From: Robertkochia marina
Lineage (GTDB): Bacteria; Bacteroidota; Bacteroidia; Flavobacteriales; Flavobacteriaceae
Direction of reading: 5' to 3'
Length of the DNA: 64,000 nucleotides
NCBI RefSeq assembly: GCF_004799345.1
Contig: NZ_SSMC01000003.1
Location: 680,926-744,925, forward strand
Shown here piece after piece: positions 46,655 through 56,204 of this stretch. Position numbers and translations under genes: made by a program. Each line of letters starts with the position of its first letter. The first letter of the stretch is position 1. Below the pieces are notes generated by a model. It was not told where the DNA came from and made no database searches. It was given only the letters and a program-made list of their open reading frames with translations.

Positions 46655-47930
46655 CCTTGTGCTAACCGGTATGCTTTTATGCAACCTGGTTATCTCACAG
46701 AACAAACATCTTGAAAACAGTAAGTTTTCAAGTTATAAAGGGCTGGTAATGGCCGGGTACCAGGGATGGTTCAGAACACCCAAGGATGGGACCGGAAGAT
46801 GGAATCATTATGGAGCCGACGGGAAATTCGATAAAGACCACAATACTATTGATTTCTGGCCTGAGGTAGCTCAGTATGAAGACACCTATAAAACCGAGTT
46901 CACCTTTGACGATGGCTCAAAGGCCAGGGTCTTCAGTTCCCTGGACAAAAGCACCACCCAGTTACATTTTAAATGGATGAAACAATATGGAGTGGATGGG
47001 GTGTTCATGCAGCGATTTTTTAATGTAACTAAAAATCATGCTAACCGTGATAACTCCCAGGATGTGATCCTTTCTAATGCACTTAAGGCAGCAGAACAGC
47101 ATAATCGTGCCTTGTCAGTCATGTACGATCTTTCAGGATTACAACCTGGAGTAGATGATTGTTCCAGTATTATTGAAGACTGGAAAAAATTAGTAGATCA
47201 TCTCAGAGTAACTCAAAGTGAAAATTACCTTCACCATAATGGCAAACCCCTTGTAGCCATTTGGGGGTTGGGCTTTCCTGACCGTCCTTATGATATCCGG
47301 TCTATAGGCATTAATCGTTTAATTGATTTTTTGAAAAATGATCCCGAATATGGGGGATGTTCAGTTTTACTGGGAGTACCCACCTATTTCAGAACCTTAA
47401 ATAAAGACTGCCTGCCCGACCCTTATTTGCATGATATTATTCGCTCTGCCGATATTGTGCTTCCCTGGATGGTTCAACGCTTTACTCCCTTATTACACCA
47501 GGATGAGATCAGATACAGGGATCATGTCATTGAAGACCTTCGGTGGTGTCGTGAAAACAAGGTAGATTATGTTCCCTTAGTTTATCCCGGATTTAGCTGG
47601 AAGAATCTGGCAAACAGAAATAAGGGGCTCACCCGTCATTCACGTTATGGTGCTATACCAAGAGAAGGTGGAAAGTTTTATTGGGACCTGATCTACAATG
47701 CCATTCTTGCCGGTGGTGAAATGCTTTATGTTGCTATGTTCGATGAGGTGGATGAAGGTACAGCTATTATTCCCATTGAAAATACTCCTCCCGCGGGTGA
47801 AGGTGTCAAATTTGTCGGTAATGATGATGTTGCATCAGATCATTACCTGTTCCTAACTGGCCTCGCAGGACAAATGCTTCGCAAGGAAATCCCGCTTTCG
47901 GCGGAAATGCCGGTTAACAAAAAGAAATAA
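46641..47930 (+). CDS. Second GH71/GH99-like glycoside hydrolase (putative endo-alpha-mannosidase)
   Basis: 429 residues from the ATG at 46641 (MKHSNLVLTGMLLCNLVISQN, a cleavable signal peptide without a lipid Cys). The open frame extends 38 codons further upstream inside GH92, which is probably chance. Catalytic signs repeat those of the neighbour at 42875: SYKGLVMAGYQGWFRTPKDG, FKWMKQYGVDGVFMQRFF, VPLVYPGFSWKN and MFDEVDEGTAII with the E-x-x-E pair. The enzyme should be periplasmic or secreted, in contrast to the lipoprotein copy, so the two probably act at successive stages. It is translationally linked to GH92 by a 14-bp overlap. Confidence 0.85.
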   Translation: MKHSNLVLTGMLLCNLVISQNKHLENSKFSSYKGLVMAGYQGWFRTPKDGTGRWNHYGADGKFDKDHNTIDFWPEVAQYEDTYKTEFTFDDGSKARVFSSLDKSTTQLHFKWMKQYGVDGVFMQRFFNVTKNHANRDNSQDVILSNALKAAEQHNRALSVMYDLSGLQPGVDDCSSIIEDWKKLVDHLRVTQSENYLHHNGKPLVAIWGLGFPDRPYDIRSIGINRLIDFLKNDPEYGGCSVLLGVPTYFRTLNKDCLPDPYLHDIIRSADIVLPWMVQRFTPLLHQDEIRYRDHVIEDLRWCRENKVDYVPLVYPGFSWKNLANRNKGLTRHSRYGAIPREGGKFYWDLIYNAILAGGEMLYVAMFDEVDEGTAIIPIENTPPAGEGVKFVGNDDVASDHYLFLTGLAGQMLRKEIPLSAEMPVNKKK

Positions 47931-47946
47931 TACTAAAAGACCCGTT

Positions 47947-49374
47947 ATGCATATTATAAAAGCATTCTTGGTCGTATTGGTTGTGCTTCTTCAATATGGC
48001 TGCAACGACTCTGAAACAAGTACGGGCCAACTTTCCAGGCCCAATGTGTTGATCATTCTTGCTGATGATTTGGGTTACGGAGATATTTCTGTTTATGAAC
48101 AGTCTCCTTACACCACTACAAATATTGATAATATTGGTGCAGAAGGAGTAATAAGCACGGCATTTTATGTTACTACCCCTTATTGTGCACCTTCCAGAGC
48201 TTCTATCCTTACCGGAATGTTTCCGCTAAGGCATGGATTGATTAAAAATCCAACTCCCGATGCTCATGCTGGGGTAGATACCATTGGGTTAAATCCTGAG
48301 GCTAAAACCATAGCTGAGATCTTAGGTCAATCAGGTTATAAAACAAAGGCTATTGGAAAATGGCACCTTGGCCATAAGCCTCAATTTTTTCCAAACAGGC
48401 AGGGTTTTGACGAGTATTATGGTATTCTTTATTCCAATGATATGAGACCGGTTCAAATCATGAGTAATGAAGACACATTGCACTATCCGGTAGATCAAAG
48501 AACAATTACCAGGGATTATACAGAAAGGTCAATTGAATTTATTAAGCGAAATAAAGACACTAACTTCTTTTTGTACCTGTCTCATGCCATGCCTCATAAA
48601 CCCCTTGCTGTTTCAGATTCATTTTACACCCCCGGAGGAAAAAACAACCTTTATGAGGATGTGATAAACGAGTTGGATTGGTCAACAGGGGAGATAATGA
48701 AAACACTTAAAAACCTCAATATTCTTGACAACACCGTGGTTATTTTCATGTCAGATAATGGTCCTTGGTACGGAGGAAGTACTGGCGGACTCAAAGGAAT
48801 GAAAGCAACCAATTGGGAAGGGGGCATACGTGTCCCGTTCCTAATAAGATATCCTAAGGTTCTACCGAAAAATGCAAAAGTTTCAATTCCTCTTTGGGCC
48901 CCGGATATTTTACCAACCATATGTGCATTAACCCAGACAAAAGCTCCTGATTTAATGGTGGATGGTCAGGATATAACATCTGTCTTACAAGGCGCTGATA
49001 CCCTTCACGGCCCTGTTTTCAGTATGCATAATGACAAAATCATTTCTGTAAGAGAAGGTGATTTTAAGTTAATTCTTGAGAACCCTACCGGTTTTATTCC
49101 TGAATCGGCCGATGATTGGAAAGATCCGAGGGGCCCTGATGGTTCTACGATCATTGCCCAGAAAGAACAATATTCTCCGGCAGATTACCCCGGTATATTA
49201 CCGGAACATAGCACGGAAGGAGTGCAATTGTTTAATGTGAGCCGGGACCCTGAAGAAGAAATCAATGAAGCACCTAATATGATTCTTAAGGTTGAGCATC
49301 TAAAAGCCCTTACCAAAGCATTTAAAGCCGGCTTTAACTCCGCCGATCCTGATTTGGTTGAACAGGATAAGTAA
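47947..49374 (+). CDS. Sulfatase (S1 family, formylglycine type), lipoprotein
   Basis: A 475-residue lipoprotein (signal ending VVLLQYGCNDSETS). It has the metal-binding start RPNVLIILADDLGYGDIS, the formylglycine site CAPSRAS near residue 78 (Cys converted to formylglycine by a maturase), AIGKWHLGHKPQFFPNRQGF and FMSDNGPWYGG. It hydrolyses sulfate esters from a sugar. Its presence in a mannan-type operon suggests the substrate is sulfated, as in some algal polysaccharides. I cannot assign an S1 subfamily. It follows the second GH99-like gene after 16 bp. Confidence 0.95.
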   Translation: MHIIKAFLVVLVVLLQYGCNDSETSTGQLSRPNVLIILADDLGYGDISVYEQSPYTTTNIDNIGAEGVISTAFYVTTPYCAPSRASILTGMFPLRHGLIKNPTPDAHAGVDTIGLNPEAKTIAEILGQSGYKTKAIGKWHLGHKPQFFPNRQGFDEYYGILYSNDMRPVQIMSNEDTLHYPVDQRTITRDYTERSIEFIKRNKDTNFFLYLSHAMPHKPLAVSDSFYTPGGKNNLYEDVINELDWSTGEIMKTLKNLNILDNTVVIFMSDNGPWYGGSTGGLKGMKATNWEGGIRVPFLIRYPKVLPKNAKVSIPLWAPDILPTICALTQTKAPDLMVDGQDITSVLQGADTLHGPVFSMHNDKIISVREGDFKLILENPTGFIPESADDWKDPRGPDGSTIIAQKEQYSPADYPGILPEHSTEGVQLFNVSRDPEEEINEAPNMILKVEHLKALTKAFKAGFNSADPDLVEQDK

Positions 49375-49398
49375 TATAAATGACCGCCTGATTTAGAT

Positions 49399-50601
49399 AT
49401 GATTTCGAACGTGAAAACCTATCCGCTTGAAGGGAAAACCCAGTCTTATTCCTGGGGTGGAACGCAATTTATTCCCGAATTATTAGGGTTGGAAAAAAAT
49501 GGAAAACCTTACGCTGAATACTGGTTGGGTACCCATGAAAGGGGGCAGGCAGATATTGTATTACCCAAGGGTAAAACTTCGCTCAGAAATTTTCTGAATA
49601 CCTTCAAATCAGGTGGCGTTAAGGCAAGTGGATTGAGCTTTCTCTTTAAGGTGCTGGATGTGAAGAATATGTTATCGATACAGGTTCATCCTTCTAAAGA
49701 AAGTGCAAAGAAGGAGTATCTTCTTGAAAACCTCCAGGGTATCCCCATTGATCATCCGGAAAGAAATTTTAAAGATCAGAATCACAAACCCGAGATAATG
49801 GTAGCCCTTAGTGAGTTCTGGTTGCTTCACGGGTTTTTATCTGAAGAAAAGCTTTTGGGACGGCTAAGGGAAGTGCCTGAATTTCATGAGCTGATACCAG
49901 CTCTTCAGTCCGATGGAATCAAAGGGTTGTATAACAAGGTGATGAACCAGGATTTTAAGGAGCGAAAACGAATCCTTAAACCTATTATTGAACGCATTTT
50001 ACCCCTTTACCGGGAGGGCATATTGTCAAAGACTTCTGCTGACTATTGGGCGGCAAAGGCTTTTATACAGTTTGAAGAAAACGGAGATTTTGATAAAGGG
50101 ATTTATTCGATTTACTTTTTCAATTTGGTCGAGCTCAAGCCAGGAGAAGGCATTTACCAACCGACAGGAGTCCCTCACGCTTATCTTGAAGGGCAGAATG
50201 TTGAATTGATGGCAAATTCAGATAATGTTCTCAGAGGTGGGTTAACCTCGAAGCATATTGATGTCCGGCAGTTGTTAAAACATACCAAATTTCAGGAAAT
50301 AGAACCTCAAATTATAAGGGGAACGTTAAAGGAAGATGGGATGGAGCGCATATATGCTTGTGATGTCCCTGACTTTCAATTGAGTCAGATTCAAATTCTA
50401 TCCTCCGAAATTTATTGCACGACCTCCACCTCCAGTGAAATCTTACTTGTCATGGAAGGTGACGTAGCTATGAGAGAGAAAAATGGTGCACTGTTGGTGT
50501 TAAGCAAAGGACAATCGGCCTTTGTTGAATGCGGGTGTCATTATTACCTGGAGGCAAGAAATTCCGCCGTTATTTTTAAAGCTGCCAGCGGAAAGACATA
50601 A
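49399..50601 (+). CDS. manA: Mannose-6-phosphate isomerase, class I
   Basis: 400 residues. It interconverts mannose 6-phosphate and fructose 6-phosphate. Signatures are YPLEGKTQSYSWGGTQFIPE at the start, FLFKVLDVKNMLSIQVHPS (zinc-binding Gln and His), NHKPEIMVALSEFWLLHGF (zinc Glu) and PGEGIYQPTGVPHAYLEGQN (zinc His region). It is cytoplasmic and zinc-dependent. It lies in the PUL operon 24 bp after the sulfatase, which directly supports mannose as a released monosaccharide. No mannokinase was seen in the window, so phosphorylation must be encoded elsewhere. Confidence 0.95.
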   Translation: MISNVKTYPLEGKTQSYSWGGTQFIPELLGLEKNGKPYAEYWLGTHERGQADIVLPKGKTSLRNFLNTFKSGGVKASGLSFLFKVLDVKNMLSIQVHPSKESAKKEYLLENLQGIPIDHPERNFKDQNHKPEIMVALSEFWLLHGFLSEEKLLGRLREVPEFHELIPALQSDGIKGLYNKVMNQDFKERKRILKPIIERILPLYREGILSKTSADYWAAKAFIQFEENGDFDKGIYSIYFFNLVELKPGEGIYQPTGVPHAYLEGQNVELMANSDNVLRGGLTSKHIDVRQLLKHTKFQEIEPQIIRGTLKEDGMERIYACDVPDFQLSQIQILSSEIYCTTSTSSEILLVMEGDVAMREKNGALLVLSKGQSAFVECGCHYYLEARNSAVIFKAASGKT

Positions 50602-50787
50602 CCCTGTTATACGGTTTTTAAACCTAAAAAACGGCGAAGGAAAGGCTCCCGGTTGAATAAGTAAAGAACCAAATTTATTCCTGCTTTGGAGATAGACTGT
50701 TAAAATCAGTTCTCCCGGAAGAAGAACCGATGAGATTGTAATCATTACATAGAAAAATGACATTGATTTTTATTTAAATATTTTAAT

Positions 50788-52125
50788 ATGAACCCAACCA
50801 AACCTAAAGCCATTCCAGTGGTATCCAAAGAAGTACTGATTCCTTTTATTCTTCTTACCAGTTTATTCGCCTTATGGGGCTTTGCAAATGCCGTGACTGA
50901 CCCAATGGTGCAGGCTTTTAAAAAAGTATTGGAATTATCAAATTCTGAAGCAGCCTGGGTGCAAATGGCTTTCTATGGAGGGTATTTCTGCATGGCGCTT
51001 CCCGCAGCAATTTTTATGAGGAGATATTCTTATAAGGTAGGAATCCTTATCGGTTTAGGCTTGTATGCCACAGGTGCCATTTTGTTTTATCCGGCAGCCG
51101 TTACTCAACAGTTTTGGTTCTTTTGCCTGGGGCTTTACATTCTCACTTTTGGGCTCGCTTTTCTGGAAACTGCTGCGAATCCCTATGCCTTGGCTATGGG
51201 GGCTAAAGAAACTGCCACACAACGTTTAAATCTTGCCCAGGCTTTTAATCCGCTGGGTTTAATTGTGGGGTTATTTGTTGCTCAGCAATTTGTTTTAAAA
51301 AAATTACAGTCTGATGATATTACAGATTTCAGCGCCATGGATGAATCTGCAAAAATGATGATTCGAACATCAGATCTATTGGTCATACGAGATCCATATG
51401 TGATCCTGGGATTAGTATTAATCGGCATTTTTATGGTATTTCTCTTAAGTAAAATGCCTCAGGCCAGGGATCGTGATGGCATGCCTGGAATTAAAAACAC
51501 CTTGCTTGTATTAAAAAACAACCGTAAATATGTTCTTGGAGTTATCTCGCAAATTTGTCATGTGGGATGCCTGATCATGTGTTGGACCTACATTTACCAA
51601 TATGCTGAGGCCATTGGGATGGATAGTGTAACAGCAGGGTATTACCAAATGGGAGCATTTGTCTTATTTACTCTTGGCCGGGCAGTTGGCACCTACCTTT
51701 TAAGGTATATCCATTCTGGAAAATTGCTGCAAATTTTCGCAGTTTTTGGTATGATCAGCTTATTGGGTGCAATTTTAATTCACGGGTCGTTAGGGTTGTA
51801 TTGCCTTGTAGCTGTTTCATTCTGGATGTCACCCATGTTTCCTACGATTTATGGAATTGCTCTGGGAGATCTTACAGAAGAGCAATCTAAAGTGGGCTCT
51901 GCAGGGCTGATCATGTCTATTGTTGGTGGAGCTTTACTGCCCAAACTACAGGCTGTATTTATTGATATAGGAGGAACTGCGGTAGATGATACAAGAATTC
52001 TGGGCGTTCCGGAAATCAATTTTTCATTTTTACTGCCTCTACTGTGCTTTCTTTACATTTTCTGGTATGGTATGGATGTGCTTTTTAGAGATAAGCAGGG
52101 TTCGGCAAATAGTGTATTTCCTTAA
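50788..52125 (+). CDS. Sugar MFS transporter (FucP-type)
   Basis: 445 residues with twelve predicted membrane segments. It has the FucP-family start FILLTSLFALWGFANAVTDP and WVQMAFYGGYFCMALPAAIFMRR, GLAFLETAANPYAL, and a C-terminal MFPTIYGIALGDLTEEQSKVGSAG. Proton symporters of this group carry fucose, glucose/galactose or mannose across the inner membrane. Mannose is likely here given manA upstream. It is separated from manA by 186 bp without a terminator. Confidence 0.92.
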   Translation: MNPTKPKAIPVVSKEVLIPFILLTSLFALWGFANAVTDPMVQAFKKVLELSNSEAAWVQMAFYGGYFCMALPAAIFMRRYSYKVGILIGLGLYATGAILFYPAAVTQQFWFFCLGLYILTFGLAFLETAANPYALAMGAKETATQRLNLAQAFNPLGLIVGLFVAQQFVLKKLQSDDITDFSAMDESAKMMIRTSDLLVIRDPYVILGLVLIGIFMVFLLSKMPQARDRDGMPGIKNTLLVLKNNRKYVLGVISQICHVGCLIMCWTYIYQYAEAIGMDSVTAGYYQMGAFVLFTLGRAVGTYLLRYIHSGKLLQIFAVFGMISLLGAILIHGSLGLYCLVAVSFWMSPMFPTIYGIALGDLTEEQSKVGSAGLIMSIVGGALLPKLQAVFIDIGGTAVDDTRILGVPEINFSFLLPLLCFLYIFWYGMDVLFRDKQGSANSVFP

Positions 52126-52146
52126 ATATTAAAAAAGACCTATCTA

Positions 52147-53523
52147 ATGAATAAAATTAAATATACAATTTATGCGCTTTTTTTCTGCTTTTCTTGTGCT
52201 AAATCGCCAGAAGATCAGACGCCATGGGTAAACCTGTTTGAGGGTACTTTGGAGGGCTGGAACCAGAAGGGGGGGAACGCCTCCTACTCGGTTAGGGAAG
52301 GCGCCATAGTCGGGACTACAGTTCATGACACCCCTAATTCTTTTCTAACCACCAATAAGATGTATGATGATTTTATCCTGGAATTAGAATACAAAGTAGA
52401 TTCGTCTATGAACTCGGGGATACAGATAAGAAGCAACAGTATTCCACATTACAAAAATGGAAGGGTTCACGGATACCAGATAGAAATCGATCCTTCAGAA
52501 CGAGCCTGGAGTGGAGGCATTTATGATGAGGGAAGAAGAGGTTGGCTTTATACTCTTAAAGAAGACCTGAGGGCGCAAAAGGCTTTTATACAAAATGATT
52601 GGAACCATTACCGGATTGAAGCCTATGGCGATACTTTGAAAACCTGGGTGAACGGGATTCCTGTCGCCCATTTGATCGACGATAAGACCAGAAAGGGTTT
52701 TATAGGCCTCCAGGTACACAGCATAGGGAAGGAGCAGGAGGAAGGAACTGAGATCGTATGGCGTAACATTAAGATACTGACAGACAGTTTGGAGAAATAT
52801 TCGAAAGATATGCCTCTGCCTCCCTTGATCACAGCGAATCATATAATGCATGATGAATCAAAGAATGGCTGGCAATTGTTGTGGGATGGAAAAACTACGG
52901 AAGGATGGCGCGGAGCGCGCTCTGAAAAATTTCCGGAAAAAGGATGGATTATAGAAGACGGTGCCTTGGTAGTTTTGGCTTCAGATGGAGCTGAATCTGC
53001 AGCAGGTGGAGATATTGTGACTACCGGTGTATACGGAAATTTTGAGCTAATGGTAGATTTTAAAATAACCGAAGGAGCCAATAGCGGAATTAAATACTAT
53101 GTAAATACAGATCTGAACAAAGGCCCGGGATCGTCTATAGGACTCGAATATCAGATACTTGATGATGCCCTTCATCCGGATGCAACATTGGGGAATCATG
53201 AAGGAAGCAGAACCCTTGCTTCCCTCTATGACCTTATCCCGGCTGATACGGCCAAATTGGTCAATCCTGTTGGTCAATGGAATACAGCCCACATTGTTTC
53301 AAAAGATAACCATGTAGAACATTGGCTTAATGGGATGAAGGTGTTGGAATATGAAAGAGGCAGTGCTACCTTCAGAAAATTGGTTTCGGAAAGCAAATAC
53401 AATATATGGCCAGGCTTCGGTGAGATCCCTGCGGGCCCTGTATTATTACAGGATCATGGTAACCGGGTAAGTTTCAAAAATATCAAAATCAAATCCCTTG
53501 ATAAAGAGCTCAACGATGATTAA
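52147..53523 (+). CDS. Two-domain DUF1080 protein (3-keto-disaccharide hydrolase family), lipoprotein
   Basis: 458 residues, starting with a lipoprotein signal (LFFCFSCAKSPEDQ). Two copies of the DUF1080 beta-jelly-roll follow: first about 25-215 (WVNLFEGTLEGWNQKGGNAS, MNSGIQIRSNSIPHYKNGRV, YQIEIDPSERAWSGGIYDE) and second about 235-455 (WQLLWDGKTTEGWRGARSEK, ANSGIKYYVNTDL, LEYQILDDALHPDATLGNHE). DUF1080 proteins are known to cleave 3-keto-glycosides. The two oxidoreductases downstream could make that keto intermediate. The gene overlaps the first oxidoreductase start by 8 bp. Confidence 0.9.
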   Translation: MNKIKYTIYALFFCFSCAKSPEDQTPWVNLFEGTLEGWNQKGGNASYSVREGAIVGTTVHDTPNSFLTTNKMYDDFILELEYKVDSSMNSGIQIRSNSIPHYKNGRVHGYQIEIDPSERAWSGGIYDEGRRGWLYTLKEDLRAQKAFIQNDWNHYRIEAYGDTLKTWVNGIPVAHLIDDKTRKGFIGLQVHSIGKEQEEGTEIVWRNIKILTDSLEKYSKDMPLPPLITANHIMHDESKNGWQLLWDGKTTEGWRGARSEKFPEKGWIIEDGALVVLASDGAESAAGGDIVTTGVYGNFELMVDFKITEGANSGIKYYVNTDLNKGPGSSIGLEYQILDDALHPDATLGNHEGSRTLASLYDLIPADTAKLVNPVGQWNTAHIVSKDNHVEHWLNGMKVLEYERGSATFRKLVSESKYNIWPGFGEIPAGPVLLQDHGNRVSFKNIKIKSLDKELNDD

Positions 53524-54844
53524 CAGACGCAATTTTATAAAAAAAACTACAACAAGTGCTGCCGCAGTCTCATTGGGAGGCCTGGTATTTCCTTCCTGTT
53601 CTACCTTGTCAATTCTGGGAGCAAATGACTTTATAAATTGTGCGGTCATAGGCGTAAGAAGTCGTGCCAAGGCCCATGTGCTGGCCATTCACCAGGATCC
53701 TAAAGCCAGGGTCTTATACAGCTGTGATGTTGATGATGACATCCTGGAAAAACACAATTCCTGGTGTCTGGAAAAAATTGGTTATGTGCCTAAGGTAGAG
53801 AAGGACTTTAGAAAAGTGTTAGAAGACAAAGATGTGGATGCGGTTTTTATTGCAACCCCCGAGCACTGGCATGCGCCTATGGCCATTATGGCTATGCAGG
53901 CAGGGAAGCACGTTTATGTAGAAAAGCCCTGCAGCCATAATCCCCATGAGAATGACCTTTTGGTAAATGCTTGTAACCGGTATGGCAAAAAAGTGCAAAT
54001 GGGCAACCAGCAGCGGTCTGCAAAAACCTCTATGATGGCCATTAAAGATATTAGAAACGGGGTTATTGGAAGGGTGTTTAAAGGAGAGGGCTATTATTCC
54101 AACAACCGCGGGTCAATAGGCAAAGGTAAGTTTATTGATGTACCTGTATCACTGGATTGGGACTTGTGGCAGGGTCCGGCACCGAGAGAAAAGTACCGCG
54201 ACAATATTCATCCTTACAACTGGCACTGGTTCAGAAGCTGGGGAACAGGCGAAATACACAATAACGGGACCCATGAAATTGATATTTGCCGCTGGGCCCT
54301 GGGGGTCGATCTCCCTGAAACTGTAACTTCATACGGAGGAAAATTCACCTATGATGATGACTGGGAATTCCCGGATAATCAACAGGTCACCTATGGCTTC
54401 TCAGATGGGAGATATATTACATGGACCTCTCATAGTCGTGGTTTAATGAAACCGGAAAGACCCGGTCGGGGAGTCACGATTTATGGCAGTAAGGGGGTTA
54501 TTGAATTAAGCAGGAATTTCTACAAATTGTATGATCTTGACGGCAATATGCTCAAAGCAGAAATGGAAGAAAATGATAGTGAAACTGTCAATACACAAGG
54601 CATTGGAGGTCTTGATGTTGATCATATTGCAAATTTTTTCAATGGGATAAGGAGGGATGCTTCCTTAAATTCAGATATCAGGGATGCCAGTATTTCCACG
54701 ATGATCTGTCATTTGGGTAATATGGCTCAGGATGCCGGACACACCTTAGAAATAGATACCCAAACCGGGAGCGTATTAAATAGTGAAAAAGCTATGCAAA
54801 GCTGGAAGAGGGAATACCAGCCCGGATGGGAACCAATACTTTAA
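53516..54844 (+). CDS. Gfo/Idh/MocA-family oxidoreductase with Tat-type signal (copy 1)
   Basis: 442 residues from the ATG at 53516, which overlaps the DUF1080 stop. It begins MINRRNFIKKTTTSAAAVSL, a twin-arginine export signal, so it folds with its nucleotide before export. The Rossmann domain has NCAVIGVRSRAKAHVLAI and VDAVFIATPEHWHAPMAIMA, then VYVEKPCSHNPHEND with the family EKP motif. The C-terminal alpha/beta domain includes NWHWFRSWGTGEIHNNGTHE. It probably oxidises or reduces a sugar hydroxyl with a tightly bound NAD(P). A GH109-like NAD-dependent glycosidase remains possible. Confidence 0.9.
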   Translation: MINRRNFIKKTTTSAAAVSLGGLVFPSCSTLSILGANDFINCAVIGVRSRAKAHVLAIHQDPKARVLYSCDVDDDILEKHNSWCLEKIGYVPKVEKDFRKVLEDKDVDAVFIATPEHWHAPMAIMAMQAGKHVYVEKPCSHNPHENDLLVNACNRYGKKVQMGNQQRSAKTSMMAIKDIRNGVIGRVFKGEGYYSNNRGSIGKGKFIDVPVSLDWDLWQGPAPREKYRDNIHPYNWHWFRSWGTGEIHNNGTHEIDICRWALGVDLPETVTSYGGKFTYDDDWEFPDNQQVTYGFSDGRYITWTSHSRGLMKPERPGRGVTIYGSKGVIELSRNFYKLYDLDGNMLKAEMEENDSETVNTQGIGGLDVDHIANFFNGIRRDASLNSDIRDASISTMICHLGNMAQDAGHTLEIDTQTGSVLNSEKAMQSWKREYQPGWEPIL

Positions 54845-54851
54845 AAGAACT

Positions 54852-56033
54852 ATGGAAAGACGCGAGTTTATTGTGAAAGGACTGGTGAGTACCACAGCTT
54901 TGTGCAGTGCTCCGGCCATTCTGGGATTTGGTATTCATAACACCCTGGAAACAGTGAATGTCGGGGTGATAGGTACCGGTGATCGTGGGGGAGGTCTCAT
55001 TCCGTTTTTGAATGAAATACCGAATGTGAGGGTGGTGGCATGCTGTGATATTATACCCTTCAGGCTTAAAGCGGCCCTGGCAAAGGTTGACGGCAAAGCA
55101 AAAGGATATACGGATTATCGAAAATTGTTGGATGATAAGGATATCGATGCGGTTTTGGTAGCCACTCCTTTTAGCACCCATTCACAAATAATTTCTGACG
55201 CTCTTAAAGCGGGGAAACACGTATATGGAGAAAAGACAATGGCAAAAGGATACGAGGGTATCGGGCAGCTTGTAGATGTAGCAACATCTTCTGATAAAGT
55301 ATTCCAGGTAGGCCACCAGTACCATAGTTCAAGGCTCTATAATCATATTGTAACTAAGATTCACGAAGGAGCCATTGGCAAGATCACTGCCATTGAGTGC
55401 CAGTGGAATCGAAACGGTAATTGGAGGCGACCGGTGCCCGACCTTAAATGGGAACGTATGATCAATTGGCGAATGTATAGGGAATATTCCGGAGGACTTT
55501 TAGCTGAACTGTGTTCACATCAGCTTGATTTTGCGAATTGGGTCCTGGGTGGCATGCCGGAAAAGGTAATGGGGACAGGAGGTATCGATTACTGGAAAGA
55601 TGGAAGGGAAACCTTTGATAATGTCCATATGATTTATGATTATCCCGATGGAGTCAGGGCAACATTCACCTGCCTGACCAGTAACGCCATGGGCGATTAC
55701 GGTATTAAGATCATGGGAGATAAGGGAGCCTTTATTTTAGATTATACCAACGCATGGTTTTACCCGGAAATAAGTATTGAAAAGGAGTATGGAGATGTCG
55801 ATGGTGTCTCGGGCGCCACTATTAATTGGGAACAAGGCAAGGGTATTCCGGTTAGTTTTGATCATCAGGATCCCAGCAAGCAAGCCTTGATAGATTTCAG
55901 AGATAGTATTAAAAACAATACGATGCCATTATCAAATGCTAAAACAGGAGCCATGGCCTCTATTTGTGTACAAATGGGGCTGGAAGCCTTGCTTGAACAG
56001 CGAATTGTTAAGCGGCAAAATTTTAAAATATGA
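54852..56033 (+). CDS. Gfo/Idh/MocA-family oxidoreductase with Tat-type signal (copy 2)
   Basis: 393 residues from the ATG at 54852, 7 bp after copy 1. The start MERREFIVKGLVSTTALCSA is a twin-arginine signal; an upstream extension to 54783 would run through copy 1. The Rossmann domain has VNVGVIGTGDRGGGLIPFL and DAVLVATPFSTHSQIISDAL; the family EKP is EKT here (VYGEKTMAKGYEG). The C-terminal domain includes YREYSGGLLAELCSHQLDFA. With the DUF1080 protein it makes a periplasmic redox-lyase module. It is the last PUL gene before the mobile element, whose repeat starts 44 bp later. Confidence 0.9.
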   Translation: MERREFIVKGLVSTTALCSAPAILGFGIHNTLETVNVGVIGTGDRGGGLIPFLNEIPNVRVVACCDIIPFRLKAALAKVDGKAKGYTDYRKLLDDKDIDAVLVATPFSTHSQIISDALKAGKHVYGEKTMAKGYEGIGQLVDVATSSDKVFQVGHQYHSSRLYNHIVTKIHEGAIGKITAIECQWNRNGNWRRPVPDLKWERMINWRMYREYSGGLLAELCSHQLDFANWVLGGMPEKVMGTGGIDYWKDGRETFDNVHMIYDYPDGVRATFTCLTSNAMGDYGIKIMGDKGAFILDYTNAWFYPEISIEKEYGDVDGVSGATINWEQGKGIPVSFDHQDPSKQALIDFRDSIKNNTMPLSNAKTGAMASICVQMGLEALLEQRIVKRQNFKI

Positions 56034-56077
56034 CGTGATTCTTAAGGTGATTCCAATATATGTCGTTAAATCACGAA

Positions 56078-56204
56078 TTACTTTCCGATACAAAAAGTAA
56101 TTACCACTGAAAATCAATATATTAGCATTGTTGAGGTACAAATAAGGTACAAAACAGATAAAATTGAACTTAATTACTAATCTTAAATATTCCAATTAAT
56201 TCAA
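56078..56204 (+). repeat. Left copy of the >=127-bp direct repeat (att-type)
   Basis: It is identical over all 127 readable bases to 63874-64000. It starts with TTACTTT, a 9-bp centre and AAAGTAA (56078-56100), a core-like inverted repeat. It then carries GGTACAAATAAGGTACAAA (56135-56153), a doubled GGTACAAA motif that looks like an integrase arm site. The bases before the repeat differ between the copies (cgaa versus gaag). Confidence 0.9.

Noticed and set aside
54783..54851. 23-codon N-terminal extension of the second oxidoreductase
   Set aside because: It lies within the first oxidoreductase gene and would displace the twin-arginine signal from the N-terminus.
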